In this document: positions 52,428 through 61,188 of the stretch, in pieces
How positions within the stretch are numbered: the first letter of the stretch is position 1
Layout of the letters: the number at the start of each line of letters is the position of its first letter
NCBI RefSeq assembly: GCF_009900745.1
Contig: NZ_WXVU01000021.1
Coordinates: forward strand, 43,023 to 107,022
Direction of reading: 5' to 3'
Source of the DNA: Chryseobacterium sp. c4a
GTDB lineage: Bacteria; Bacteroidota; Bacteroidia; Flavobacteriales; Weeksellaceae
Length of the DNA stretch: 64,000 nt
The notes under the pieces: generated by a model
The model's input: only the letters and a program-made list of their open reading frames with translations
Told to the model about the DNA's origin: nothing
The model's database searches: none
Program-made: the position numbers and the translations under genes

Positions 52428-55166
52428 CTACTCTAAATTTTCTTTTAAAATTTTTAATTCTTCCTTTAATTCATATATTGTTTCTTTTAGTTCTTTTCCT
52501 GCTCGCAAATATTCGTTCGGGAAATCATCCTGTACATTTTCCATTAGAACAAAATAAATTGGTTTGAAAATCATTTCAAGATCTTCTATCTCTTTGAATA
52601 GATTCAATAAAATAGTATTTTCTTTTTTAACAATTAACAACAGAAAATATGTTACAAAATCAGCAAATATTTTGTTGTATAATGTTTCGCCCCTTCTTGT
52701 ATCAATATCATCAATCAGCTTATGAATTGGTTCCTTTATAACTTCTAGAGACTCATTTACTTTTCCATTCCAGAGCAATATTTTAGCATGTAGTAATGTT
52801 AATTTTGGTGAAGGTTCTAAATCTGTGTCTAGTGCTTTTTGTATCAATTCTAAGGCATACAGCTTCTTATCGTTTCTAAACTCATTAAATATCGTTTCAG
52901 CCCAGCATCCTAATGCATCAAGTTCACCCATCTCATTTGCTTTTTCAAACATGAAATCTGACCTGTCATATTGCTTCTCTGTCGCAAGCACATGTGCTAG
53001 CTGATGTACAGAATCAGCATTTCCTTTTTCAACACCTTCTTCAAGAGCTTCAATAGCTTTTTCAGTTTGATTCATCTTTAAGAACATTCGAGCTAGTTCT
53101 ACATACCCATCGTCATTTCCTTCGTTTATTGCACTTCTAAGTTCTAATTCTGCTTTCCTGTAATTTGGTCTTGGCTTTAGATAGTAAAATCTGCCAAGGT
53201 TTATTTTACCGTGCTCCTCTTTAGCTTTTATTGCCAGTAAAAGCATTTTTTCTGCATCCTTCGGTTTTCTGGTCATTGTAAACAATCGTGCTAGACGCGT
53301 GTAAGGTGCCCCGGTTTTGGCAGTAATTGCTTCATTATAATATTGAATAGCCTTGTCGTAATCTCCTTTCTCGGCATAAATATCGCCTAAAGAATTTAAT
53401 GATAACTTAAACTTCATGGAAATAGCCTTTTCATGAAATTTAATTGCTTCATCAAAATTATCTTCTAATTCTAAAGCAATATCTCCCAAGCGGTATGCTG
53501 CATATCCGTGTGCATTTGGTAACTCTAAACTTAATTTATAAAATTTTGCAGCTTCGTGTAAATTGTCATCTTGAAATTCATAAAAAGTACCTATAGTAAT
53601 TGCCATCTGAGCATTTTGATTATCCAATGCCCAAGCCTTTTTGGCAGATTCCCTTGCTTTTTTGATCTGATTACTAAATATATAAAGTGATGTTGCTACT
53701 GTATAATAGTTTGCATCTTTGATTTTGATGTCCTCTAATAGATTTTCAGCTTCTTCAAACTTATTCTTTTTGATCAGGTTTTTTATTTTGTCTAATAATC
53801 CTGATTCGGATATTTTCGTATTTTTTAATAAACGATCCGGAAGAATTGAGTTGGTGGTTTTAATCAATTCTTCTTTTAGAGTTTCTGGTAAGTTTTCACA
53901 AGACAAAAATGTATTGCCCATATCAATTGCTGCATTGATGTCGTAATTTCCTCCTTTAAGATTATTGATATGTTTTTTTACACGTTTGGTTAATTCTGAT
54001 TCGTCACACCAAGCATCAAAAAATCTAACGAGCCACACAACATTATCTTTGTCATTTTTACGACCAAATCTCATTAAATACCAAATATTCATAAATCTCT
54101 CCTTAATTCTGTAAAGGTGATTTTTTGTATTTGTTGGTATTTTTTCGATAAATTGATTTTTTTCCAGATAAGATAAAATGGAGGAAATATTTTTACTTTC
54201 TAATCTGGTTTTTTTTGCAATTTCTTTAACCGAAATTGCATCCCATTTTCTAGCTATAGCATCAACGACCTTCTGTTGTTGTGTTGATAACTGGTCGAGT
54301 TCTGACTTATACAGGAGTGTCAGTGTATCAATCAATAAATATAGATCTTTTATAGCTCTTCCATTTTCATTGTCCATGAAAATCTGGAATAAATATGACA
54401 TTGTTCTAGGAACACCTCCAGTCAAGCGTCTCAAAGCTTCAACTCTTCCTGGATGCTGCTCTATGATGTTACGAATTTGCTGCTCTTCTCCATATTGTTG
54501 ACCTATCTTTATAAGTAGTTTTTCACAATCTGCCTTATTTAAACTGTCAAGCTCAATAATTTTTAAAAATTTATATTCATCTTCTTGAAAATCGATATTT
54601 CCGTCATTAAAAGTTGTTGATGTGCCAATGACTTTAAAATTCGAATCGGATTCTAAAATTCTGAATAGCTTTTTCTTTTCATTGTCTGATATTTTCTTCA
54701 AGAAAAAATTAAAATTCTCAATGAAAAGGATTGCCGTTTTATTTTTTTCGATTAGGAAGTTTCTTAAAAAATCATATGATTTTTGCTCAAAATCCTTTTC
54801 TTTATCAATGATACTTGCAATTGTTTCAGATAAAGACTCCTGATAGAAGCTGTCTTCTATTGTCATTGCAATGGTTTCCCATAAATTTGTTAAATCGGAA
54901 AGACTATACTGTTCTTCGCTGAACATTATTGGTATATATTTCTTGCGAAGCGTGTCGTTATCAATGATTTCATAATTGAGTCTATGTATAAGAGTGGTTT
55001 TCCCAGCTCCTCTCTGTCCAATAATAATGACATTTTTAGGCTCTGAGGTTTTAAGCAGGTTTTCCCTCAGTGATTCAAATTGATTGGTTCTTACCACAAA
55101 CCCTTCAATTAAATTTGCTTTGGATTTTATTCCTGTGTTGTTTCTTAATAATAGATCCTGGTTCAT
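52428..55166 (-). CDS. STAND/AAA-type ATPase with winged helix and TPR repeats
   Basis: 912 residues. NTPase core: Walker A 'GQRGAGKT' (50-57), Walker B 'ILFIENFN' (146-153), 'IGTSTTF' sensor, 'GGVPRTMSYLF' helix and a winged-helix domain (about 290-365: 'QQKVVDAIARKWDAISVKEIAKKTRLE'). About 455-800 is a run of TPR/Sel1-like repeats ('YAAYRLGDIALELEDNFDEAIKFH', 'AIQYYNEAITA'). The layout is that of STAND sensors such as Avs-type defence ATPases, but without an obvious effector domain. Monocistronic, with promoter and palindrome upstream. Confidence 0.8.
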   Translation of the reverse strand: MNQDLLLRNNTGIKSKANLIEGFVVRTNQFESLRENLLKTSEPKNVIIIGQRGAGKTTLIHRLNYEIIDNDTLRKKYIPIMFSEEQYSLSDLTNLWETIAMTIEDSFYQESLSETIASIIDKEKDFEQKSYDFLRNFLIEKNKTAILFIENFNFFLKKISDNEKKKLFRILESDSNFKVIGTSTTFNDGNIDFQEDEYKFLKIIELDSLNKADCEKLLIKIGQQYGEEQQIRNIIEQHPGRVEALRRLTGGVPRTMSYLFQIFMDNENGRAIKDLYLLIDTLTLLYKSELDQLSTQQQKVVDAIARKWDAISVKEIAKKTRLESKNISSILSYLEKNQFIEKIPTNTKNHLYRIKERFMNIWYLMRFGRKNDKDNVVWLVRFFDAWCDESELTKRVKKHINNLKGGNYDINAAIDMGNTFLSCENLPETLKEELIKTTNSILPDRLLKNTKISESGLLDKIKNLIKKNKFEEAENLLEDIKIKDANYYTVATSLYIFSNQIKKARESAKKAWALDNQNAQMAITIGTFYEFQDDNLHEAAKFYKLSLELPNAHGYAAYRLGDIALELEDNFDEAIKFHEKAISMKFKLSLNSLGDIYAEKGDYDKAIQYYNEAITAKTGAPYTRLARLFTMTRKPKDAEKMLLLAIKAKEEHGKINLGRFYYLKPRPNYRKAELELRSAINEGNDDGYVELARMFLKMNQTEKAIEALEEGVEKGNADSVHQLAHVLATEKQYDRSDFMFEKANEMGELDALGCWAETIFNEFRNDKKLYALELIQKALDTDLEPSPKLTLLHAKILLWNGKVNESLEVIKEPIHKLIDDIDTRRGETLYNKIFADFVTYFLLLIVKKENTILLNLFKEIEDLEMIFKPIYFVLMENVQDDFPNEYLRAGKELKETIYELKEELKILKENLE

Positions 55167-55185
55167 ATGACGATTTATTTCTCGT

Positions 55186-55193
55186 CAAAGATA
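55186..55193 (-). promoter_or_regulatory. -7 box of STAND-like gene (TATCTTTG)
   Basis: Minus strand TATCTTTG, exact TAnnTTTG, 19 bases before the ATG at 55166. The -33 position falls in the 22-bp palindrome next to it. Confidence 0.6.
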
Positions 55194-55206
55194 TGACATT
55201 TTTTTT

Positions 55207-55241
55207 ATCGTTAAAAATTTTTAACGATTTTTTTATCGTTA
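55207..55241. promoter_or_regulatory. 22-bp perfect palindrome plus third half-site, candidate operator
   Basis: ATCGTTAAAAA joined to its exact reverse complement (55207-55228), with a further ATCGTTA at 55235-55241. It overlaps the -33 region of the STAND-like gene, as a repressor site would. Confidence 0.6.
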
Positions 55242-55458
55242 TTTTTTTTGATCTTAGGATTTACCTTGTTTTCTTTGATTAATAATAGGTTTGTTAAAAT
55301 GAGAATTTTTGATTATGGATCTTTGTTATATTCAAAAAATGGATTGACAGCATATTAAGTTGAAGGTGAGAGAATTGAGAGTATATAAAAGAAGATGTCT
55401 ATGTAAATTGATAAGAAGGATAATATTTTAGTCCCCCTTTTGATCCCCTAAAAATCAA

Positions 55459-55491
55459 AAACCTCTGAAAATCAAATGGTTTCAGAGGTTT
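55459..55491 (-). terminator. Hairpin downstream of tRNA-Leu at right end of element
   Basis: Perfect 12-bp stem AAACCTCTGAAA / TTTCAGAGGTTT, nine-base loop. In the minus direction it follows the tRNA 3' end and can serve as its terminator. A related hairpin flanks attL. Confidence 0.75.
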
Positions 55492-55508
55492 TTTTGTACC
55501 CAGGACCG
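55491..55508 (+). repeat. attR core direct repeat
   Basis: TTTTTGTACCCAGGACCG, same as 36198-36215; lies within the 3' end of the tRNA-Leu gene. Confidence 0.85.
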
Positions 55509-55576
55509 GGATCGAACCGGTACTCCTAAGAACTGGTGTTTGAGACCAGCGCGTCTACCAATTCCGCCACCTGGGC
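55497..55576 (-). tRNA. tRNA-Leu (anticodon CAA)
   Basis: 80 nt without encoded CCA. Minus strand starts GCCCAGGTGGCGGAATTGG and ends GGTTCGATCCCGGTCCTGGGTA; acceptor stem GCCCAGG / CCTGGGT pairs fully with one G.T. The anticodon loop is TCTCAAACA (anticodon CAA). The T arm GGTTCGATCCC is canonical. A mobile element is inserted at its 3' end, which leaves the tRNA sequence intact. Confidence 0.95.
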
Positions 55577-55669
55577 TTGATGTTTACTCCAAACGCGTTG
55601 TTTGTTTCAAATTGGTGTGCAAATATAGGAACTTTTTTCAATGTTCAAAAGCTTTTTGTAAAAAAAGTT

Positions 55670-56437
55670 TTAAAAATTTATCTCCAAACCATCGTAGGCA
55701 AGGTGCATTCCGGATGGAAGTAGTTTATCTTCAATGTCATGCATACCCAAGTGATGACTGATATGAGTTAAAAATAATTTTTTAGGTTTTAGCTCTTCAA
55801 ACAGTTTTATGACATCAGGAAGGATAAAATGAGCCGGATGCGGATCAAATTTTCTGATACAGTTTAAAATTAGGACATCCAGATTCTTTAATTTTTCTTT
55901 TTCCGTTTCAGAAATAAAACCAGCATCTGTAATATAGGCAAGGTTTTTAAACTTATAACCAAAGACACTAATTTTAAAGTGGATGACCTCAATAGGAGTA
56001 ACCTCCGTATCCAAAACCTGGAACGGTTTATTTTCTATTTCGTGAAGTTCAAAAGCCGGAGCGCCAGGATATCTTACATCTGCAAAAGCATAAGGAAAAC
56101 GGTTTTTAATCTCACGGGCTACCCTTGAATAGCAATAAAGGGGAACATCTTTTCCACTTTTAAAAATAAGGGGTCGCATATCATCAAGCCCGATAACATG
56201 ATCATTATGTTCATGGGTAATCAGTGCAAGATCTACAGTATGTTCTTGGTTGGTAAGCATTTGCTGCCTGAAATCCGGGCCGCAATCGATGAGTATCTTT
56301 TTATTTTCATCCGTAGTGACCATTACAGATGAACGTAAACGTTTATCTTTTGGATTTTCGGAAATACACACCTCGCAGGTGCAGCCTATAACGGGCACAC
56401 CCTGGGAAGTACCGGTTCCTAAAAATTTCAACTTCAT
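55670..56437 (-). CDS. MBL-fold phosphodiesterase (PhnP/YycJ-like)
   Basis: 255-residue metallo-beta-lactamase-fold hydrolase. Metal motif 'ITHEHNDHVIGLDD' (HxHxDH), then 'ITDAGF', 'NCIRKFDPHPAHF' and 'LTHISHHLG'. N-terminal 'FLGTGTSQGVPVIGCTCEVC' (Cys-rich loop) is typical of the PhnP/lipoate-ligase-adjacent subgroup. Monocistronic, divergent from the next gene. The substrate (cyclic phosphodiester) is inferred from family. Confidence 0.88.
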   Translation of the reverse strand: MKLKFLGTGTSQGVPVIGCTCEVCISENPKDKRLRSSVMVTTDENKKILIDCGPDFRQQMLTNQEHTVDLALITHEHNDHVIGLDDMRPLIFKSGKDVPLYCYSRVAREIKNRFPYAFADVRYPGAPAFELHEIENKPFQVLDTEVTPIEVIHFKISVFGYKFKNLAYITDAGFISETEKEKLKNLDVLILNCIRKFDPHPAHFILPDVIKLFEELKPKKLFLTHISHHLGMHDIEDKLLPSGMHLAYDGLEINF

Positions 56438-56491
56438 TTTGTTTTGAGGTTGGTTTAATTTTGGTAAATTTACAAAAAATTTAATGTCCTA

Positions 56492-57919
56492 ATGTATCAG
56501 AAACTAACTCCTAAACAAAAAGCATTAACAATTAATCTAGATCCTACTATTTATGGTACTTTCGCAGAAATTGGAGCAGGGCAGGAGACTGTTCGTCACT
56601 TTTTTAGAGCAGGGGGAGCTTCCGGTACGATTGCTAAGGCGATGTCTGCTTATGACAAAGATTTTAGTGATGCCATCTACGGAAAAGAAGTAAAAAATAG
56701 GTATGTTACCCAGAATAGACTTCGCAAAATGCTCCGCTATGAAGTAGCTTTGATCGAAGAGAGAATTTCAAGGGATAACAATCCGGACAGAAAGTTCTTT
56801 TCCTATGCCAATACAGTAACCACCATCAACTTCGACAAAACAGTAAAAGGCCACGGCTGGGTGGGAATCCGTTTTCAAACTAAAGAAAATGAAGATTACA
56901 ACGAGATCGTCATCCACGTGAAATTCAAAGAAAATGACGCTACCTTGCAACAGGAAACCCTAGGGAATCTTGGGGTAAACCTTATTTTCGGAGCTTTTAA
57001 TTACTTTGATAACCCAAGAACCTTAGTAGAGTCTTTATACGATGATATTGCAAAAGACAACCTGGAGATTGATATGATCGACTTCAGTGGGCCTGCTTTT
57101 TCTTATGTGGATAACAGATTGATGTCTCTTCAATTGGTGAAAAACGGAATGACTGATGCGGTGATCTTCAATTCTCAGGGGAATAACATGCTTCCGGCAG
57201 ATGTATTATACAAGAAAAATATCTTTGCGGTAAGAGGAAGTTTCAGACCGGTAACGAAAGTAAATATAGACATGCTTCGAAACGGGATGGATATGTTCTT
57301 TAAAGATGCAATCTGTACCCATGAAGAAACAGAAGTCCTTATTGAAATTACGATTTCCAACCTTAGAGCAGATGGAGATATTGATGAAAGAGACTTCCTG
57401 GATCGAGTAGATATTTTGGGCAAATTAGGATATACTGTTATTATTTCCAACTTCTCAGAATACTATAGACTGATCGATTATTTTGCCTCTTATACAAGCG
57501 GAGATATTGGAGTTGCAATGGGAGTAAACAACCTGTTGATGGTATTTGACGAAAAATACTATAAAAATCTTTCAGGGGGAATTCTTGAAGCCTTCGGTAA
57601 GTTTTTCCGAAACGGAATGAGAGTGTACCTGTATCCTTATAAAGATCCTGAAACGCACCAGTTGTTAGATTCTACCAATCTTAAAGTAGAAGAAAACCTG
57701 AAAGAATTGTATAAATACTTCATGCGTAACAACCGTATTGTAGATATTACAAATTACAATCCTGAGTTTTTGGAAATTTATTCCAGAGAAATTTTAAGAA
57801 AAATAGCATGTTGTGTTAAAGGATGGGAAACCCAGGTTCCTGAAGGCGTAGCAGAAATGATTAAAGAACGTGGAATGTTCGGGTATAAAGAAGAACTTCC
57901 TTTAAAACAATTCTCTTAA
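56492..57919 (+). CDS. Conserved protein of unknown function (475 aa)
   Basis: Full-length, well-formed gene with strong conservation-like blocks: 'PTIYGTFAEIGAGQETVRHF', 'GGASGTIAKAMSAYDKDFSD', 'YVTQNRLRKMLRYE', 'GVAMGVNNLLMVF'. No signal peptide, TM or textbook catalytic motif. Homologues in Bacteroidota and cyanobacteria have been given a nicotinate-nucleotide adenylyltransferase name, which the sequence does not support in my reading. Followed by the GAF gene at 11 bases, likely co-transcribed. Confidence 0.75.
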   Translation: MYQKLTPKQKALTINLDPTIYGTFAEIGAGQETVRHFFRAGGASGTIAKAMSAYDKDFSDAIYGKEVKNRYVTQNRLRKMLRYEVALIEERISRDNNPDRKFFSYANTVTTINFDKTVKGHGWVGIRFQTKENEDYNEIVIHVKFKENDATLQQETLGNLGVNLIFGAFNYFDNPRTLVESLYDDIAKDNLEIDMIDFSGPAFSYVDNRLMSLQLVKNGMTDAVIFNSQGNNMLPADVLYKKNIFAVRGSFRPVTKVNIDMLRNGMDMFFKDAICTHEETEVLIEITISNLRADGDIDERDFLDRVDILGKLGYTVIISNFSEYYRLIDYFASYTSGDIGVAMGVNNLLMVFDEKYYKNLSGGILEAFGKFFRNGMRVYLYPYKDPETHQLLDSTNLKVEENLKELYKYFMRNNRIVDITNYNPEFLEIYSREILRKIACCVKGWETQVPEGVAEMIKERGMFGYKEELPLKQFS

Positions 57920-57930
57920 AAATTAATATA

Positions 57931-58380
57931 ATGTCAGAATTAAAGAAAAGACTTTCCTCTATTCTTGAAAGTCCAAAACATAATACAGAAGAGAAGCTTG
58001 AAAAAGTTTGTCACCTGTTAGATCAGGAAATCCCTTATTTTAACTGGACAGGGTTCTACTTTAAAAATGGAGATAAAGATGAGTTGATCTTAGGCCCATA
58101 TGTAGGAGCTCCAACAGATCATACCATTATTCCTTACGGAAAAGGAATCTGTGGGCAGGTTGCTGTTTCTAATGAAACATTTGTAGTGCCTGATGTACAT
58201 GAAGAAAGCAATTATTTAAGCTGTTCAATTGATACTAAGGCTGAAATTGTAGTTCCAATCTTTAAAGACGGGAAAAACATTGGTCAGATTGATATTGATT
58301 CTCATACCATTGATCCTTTTACAGCTGAAGACAGAGAATTGCTGGAATGGCTTTGTAATGAAGTTTCCAAGATTTTGTAA
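57931..58380 (+). CDS. GAF-domain protein, fRMsr-like
   Basis: 149 residues, a single GAF domain resembling free-methionine-R-sulfoxide reductases (YebR/MsrC): 'NWTGFYFKNGDKDELILGP', 'GKGICGQVA' (Cys), 'VVPDVHEESNYLSCSID' (second Cys), 'IDIDSH'. Two of the three YebR cysteines remain, the first being replaced (region 'PTDHTII'), so reductase activity is plausible but uncertain. Small-molecule sensing is the alternative. Confidence 0.78.
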   Translation: MSELKKRLSSILESPKHNTEEKLEKVCHLLDQEIPYFNWTGFYFKNGDKDELILGPYVGAPTDHTIIPYGKGICGQVAVSNETFVVPDVHEESNYLSCSIDTKAEIVVPIFKDGKNIGQIDIDSHTIDPFTAEDRELLEWLCNEVSKIL

Positions 58381-58403
58381 TCAGATTCAATAAAAATATA
58401 AAA

Positions 58404-58434
58404 AAAACTCCGGTTCGTATGACCGGAGTTTTTT
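58404..58434. terminator. Bidirectional terminator between GAF and cupin genes
   Basis: ACTCCGGT / ACCGGAGT stem, flanked by A-run and T-run. Confidence 0.88.
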
Positions 58435-58439
58435 ATGTT

Positions 58440-58907
58440 TTATGGGTTGTTGGTGGTGATAACAAACATAATTAAAGGTTCGTTGCCCGTATTTTCAATA
58501 GAGTGATATCCAATGGAACTGATGGCAGTAATATCTCCTTTTTGAAGAGCCTTTTTACGAATAGTTCCTTCCATTCCGGTTCTTTCACGGTATTCTCCTG
58601 TTCCATGTACTACGACATATAATTCTTCTTCATTTCTCTCATTGTGAGTATGAAACCCTGATTCATCGCCTTTGTTCAATAAAACCATATAAGCAGCCAA
58701 ACGATTATTAGCGAGTTCAGCTTGATCGAACATTTGTATCATATGTACCGTTCCATTTCCACCATACATATTTTCACGTTTATCAATGCGAGTGAAGCTT
58801 CGTTCATCCTTTCCAAATGGCATTACATAAAGATGGATGTATCTCGAAACCTCTTGTATAACGCGATCAAATTCTTCTCCTTCAGATAATATAACTGTTC
58901 CGGACAT
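58440..58907 (-). CDS. Cupin-domain protein
   Basis: 155 residues with one cupin barrel: motif 1 'SGFHTHNERNEEELYVVVHGTGEYRE' (metal His, His and Glu), motif 2 'AISSIGYHSIENTGNEPLIMFV' (His). A small metal-binding or sugar-handling enzyme/sensor; the substrate cannot be read. 14 bases downstream of the BtuF-like gene, so probably in one transcript. Confidence 0.85.
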   Translation of the reverse strand: MSGTVILSEGEEFDRVIQEVSRYIHLYVMPFGKDERSFTRIDKRENMYGGNGTVHMIQMFDQAELANNRLAAYMVLLNKGDESGFHTHNERNEEELYVVVHGTGEYRERTGMEGTIRKKALQKGDITAISSIGYHSIENTGNEPLIMFVITTNNP

Positions 58908-58921
58908 ATAAAGTTTAATGT

Positions 58922-59677
58922 TTAATGTTTAGAATGTATGCTTTGCTGCATCCTTTGAATTTCAGCCAGCAGTTCTTTAAAGTAATGTTCACATTTTGCA
59001 ATATGAGTTCCATACCATGAAAATGCCTCACCATCTACAATCATGATTTTTTTCTCAGGATAAAAAACTCTTAGTTCTTCAATATGCTTCTCTTTGAATG
59101 GAAAAGGTTCGGAAGAAAGCATGATCACATCTGCTTTTTCCAGGTCTTCAGTGGTAATTTCCGGGTAACGGGTTTTGTTTTTGAATACATTCTCAAAACC
59201 TATTTCTGCCATTATTTTATGAATAAATGTATCAGAACCAATGGTCATATAAGGGTTTTTCCAGATCAGATAGGCTGCTTTTACAGGAGTCTCAAGTTGA
59301 GTCTGATTAAGGATTTCGTAGATTTTCAGATTAAAAAGTTGAGCTCTTTCTTCCTTTCCCAGAAGTTTTCCAAGATTTTTAAGCAGATAATAATTATCCT
59401 CAATTGTTTCTACATTGGTTACGATAACCTTGAAATCATCCATAAGAGCTTCTACCTGTTCTTTGATGTTTTCTTCTTTATTAGCGAGGATTATATCCGG
59501 TTGAAGAGCCTTAATTTTATCAATGTTGATATTTTTTGTTCCACCAATGATCGCTACATTTCTTACTTTATCCTGAGGATGAATACAGAATTTTGTTCTC
59601 CCGATAACTTCATGGTCGGTGAGTCCCAAGTCAAATAAAGCCTCTGTAATAGAGGGTACAAGTGAAACGATTTTCAT
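58922..59677 (-). CDS. BtuF/TroA-like helical-backbone metal-binding protein
   Basis: 251 residues of the cobalamin/siderophore-binding (helical-backbone receptor) fold: 'IVSLVPSITEALFDLGL', 'IIGGTKNINIDKIKALQPDIIL', 'AAYLIWKNPYMTIGSDTFIHKIMAEIGF', 'IMIVDGEAFSWYGTH'. It lacks a signal peptide, so it is either cytoplasmic or exported in another way; many BtuF-family proteins of Flavobacteriia share this. Followed closely by the cupin gene. Confidence 0.8.
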   Translation of the reverse strand: MKIVSLVPSITEALFDLGLTDHEVIGRTKFCIHPQDKVRNVAIIGGTKNINIDKIKALQPDIILANKEENIKEQVEALMDDFKVIVTNVETIEDNYYLLKNLGKLLGKEERAQLFNLKIYEILNQTQLETPVKAAYLIWKNPYMTIGSDTFIHKIMAEIGFENVFKNKTRYPEITTEDLEKADVIMLSSEPFPFKEKHIEELRVFYPEKKIMIVDGEAFSWYGTHIAKCEHYFKELLAEIQRMQQSIHSKH

Positions 59678-59703
59678 ATTGGCATTTTAGAAGATGCCTA
59701 AAA

Positions 59704-61026
59704 TTACAAAAGTTTTCCGGTTAAGAAAAGTCCGGCTACCGTAAAATAGATGATTAATCCGGTAACATCCACCAATGTTGCCACAAATGGGGCAGAAGAG
59801 GTGGCAGGGTCAAGCTTTAATTTCTTTAAAACAAACGGGATCATAGACCCTGATAAAGTTCCCCATAATACAATGGCAATCAGAGAAACAGAAACACTTA
59901 ATCCTACATATACCCAATACTGGCCATAGTCGAAAAGACCAATTTTCTGCCAAAGCATAATCCTGATAAATCCAATTACCCCTAAAATAGCACCCAGACA
60001 TAATCCGGAGATGATTTCCTTTCTCATCACATACCACCAATCTTTAAGATTGATCTCCTGAAGTGCCATAGCACGGATAATCAATGTAGCAGCCTGTGAT
60101 CCGGAGTTTCCACCACTCGAAATAATCAGAGGAACAAATAAGGCAAGAACAACCGCTTTTTCAATTTCTTTATCAAAATACCCCATGGCTGAAGCAGTCA
60201 ACATTTCAGAAACAAATAGAATGATAAGCCAGGTCGCCCTTTTTTTAATCATTTCTGTCCATGAAGTTTGGGTGTAGGGAAGATCCAGCGCTTCCAATCC
60301 CCCAAATTTCTGAATATCCTCGGTATTTTGTTGTTCGATTTGGTCAAGGATATCATCAATGGTTACAATACCAACCAGAACACCGGCTTCGGTAATAATA
60401 GGAAGAGCTCCACGGTCATATTTTTCGAAATAGGTTACAGCATCCTCTTTGGAAGTGGTTGTAGTAATCGCTACAAAATGATTGTCTGTCATATCAGAAA
60501 CCAGTGTATCTTCCTCTTCCAATAATAAAGTTCCGATGGCAAGGTCATCAATCAGACGATTTCTTTCATCTACTACATATAGGTAGTTCATGGTTTCCAC
60601 CTTTCTTCCTACCTTTTTAATCTGTTGAAGGCATCTTTTTACAGTCCATTCCTTACGGATCTGGATATAATAAGGAGTCATCAGACGGGCAATAGAGTCA
60701 GAATTGTAGCCTAATAGCTTTAAGGCAATCCTTCTTTCCTGCGGATTAAGGTGATTGATGGAATACTTGATCAGTTCATCGGGAAAGTCCTCAAAAAGAG
60801 CAGTCCTGTCATCAGGAGTCATGGCATTCAAAATCTCAGAAACCTCGTCGCTTCCGATACTTCTAATCGTATCTTCTTGAAAGTCTGGATCAAGATGGGA
60901 GAAAACTTCAGCTTTATATTCTTTCGGAACTTTCAAAAATGCGAGCAGTCGCTCGTCAGCTGGAAGTTCGCTGAGAGTTTCGGCAATATCGGCAGGATTG
61001 AAGATAAGTTCGTCTCTAGAATTCAA
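59704..61026 (-). CDS. mgtE: Magnesium transporter MgtE
   Basis: 440 residues. The N domain (about 20-125) is a superhelix with 'LPADERLLAFLKVP'; tandem CBS domains follow at about 130-245 ('YYIQIRKEWTVKRCL', 'LPIITEAGVLVGIVTIDDILD'); the five-TM channel is at about 265-440 with 'RATWLIILFVSEMLTASAM', 'SSGGNSGSQAATLIIRAMAL' (MgtE signature) and 'PATSSAPFVATLVDVTGLIIYF'. It mediates Mg2+ entry, gated by cytoplasmic Mg2+. The start is TTG 61026; no ATG precedes it sensibly and a -7 box (61050-61057) gives a short leader. Confidence 0.94.
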   Translation of the reverse strand: MNSRDELIFNPADIAETLSELPADERLLAFLKVPKEYKAEVFSHLDPDFQEDTIRSIGSDEVSEILNAMTPDDRTALFEDFPDELIKYSINHLNPQERRIALKLLGYNSDSIARLMTPYYIQIRKEWTVKRCLQQIKKVGRKVETMNYLYVVDERNRLIDDLAIGTLLLEEEDTLVSDMTDNHFVAITTTTSKEDAVTYFEKYDRGALPIITEAGVLVGIVTIDDILDQIEQQNTEDIQKFGGLEALDLPYTQTSWTEMIKKRATWLIILFVSEMLTASAMGYFDKEIEKAVVLALFVPLIISSGGNSGSQAATLIIRAMALQEINLKDWWYVMRKEIISGLCLGAILGVIGFIRIMLWQKIGLFDYGQYWVYVGLSVSVSLIAIVLWGTLSGSMIPFVLKKLKLDPATSSAPFVATLVDVTGLIIYFTVAGLFLTGKLL

Positions 61027-61049
61027 AACGTAAAATTTTTTAGGATATG

Positions 61050-61057
61050 CAAAAATA
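61050..61057 (-). promoter_or_regulatory. -7 box of mgtE (TATTTTTG)
   Basis: Minus strand TATTTTTG, matching TAnnTTTG; start about 61043, leader of about 17 bases before the TTG start. Confidence 0.5.
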
Positions 61058-61130
61058 ATTCAAATTTTTAAGACTGAGCAATAAACTGGGAAATTTAAGG
61101 ATTTATTAAAGTCTGAAGTCCAAAAAAGGC

Positions 61131-61160
61131 ATTAAAAAACACCCACCGAAGCGGATGTTA
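61131..61160 (-). terminator. Terminator of peptide operon 2
   Basis: AACATCCGC-TTCG-GTGGGTGTT stem-loop with stable UUCG tetraloop, followed by a T-run on the minus strand. Confidence 0.8.
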
Positions 61161-61188
61161 AAAATTAAATTTAAAATTCCAATATTCT

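Larger units (their letters stand above)
36198..55508. mobile_element. Integrative mobilizable element in tRNA-Leu (about 19.3 kb)
   Basis: Bounded by an 18-bp direct repeat (TTTTTGTACCCAGGACCG) that at the right end is part of the 3' end of tRNA-Leu. The integrase is next to the left end. Backbone is integrase, HTH, Rep with iterons, primase, mobilisation protein, relaxase and coupling protein. No mating-pore genes are present, so it is mobilizable rather than self-transmissible. Cargo is a nuclease-like protein, a T9SS cargo protein and a minus-strand defence-like block. It is more AT-rich than the flanks by eye. Confidence 0.85.

Noticed and set aside
56492..57919. Nicotinate-nucleotide adenylyltransferase name
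   Set aside because: No nucleotidyltransferase (H/T)IGH-type motif could be found; function left open.
59084..59638. 184-codon frame antisense to the BtuF-like gene
   Set aside because: Long because the opposite strand codes; composition (Phe/Ile/Tyr-rich) is that of a shadow.
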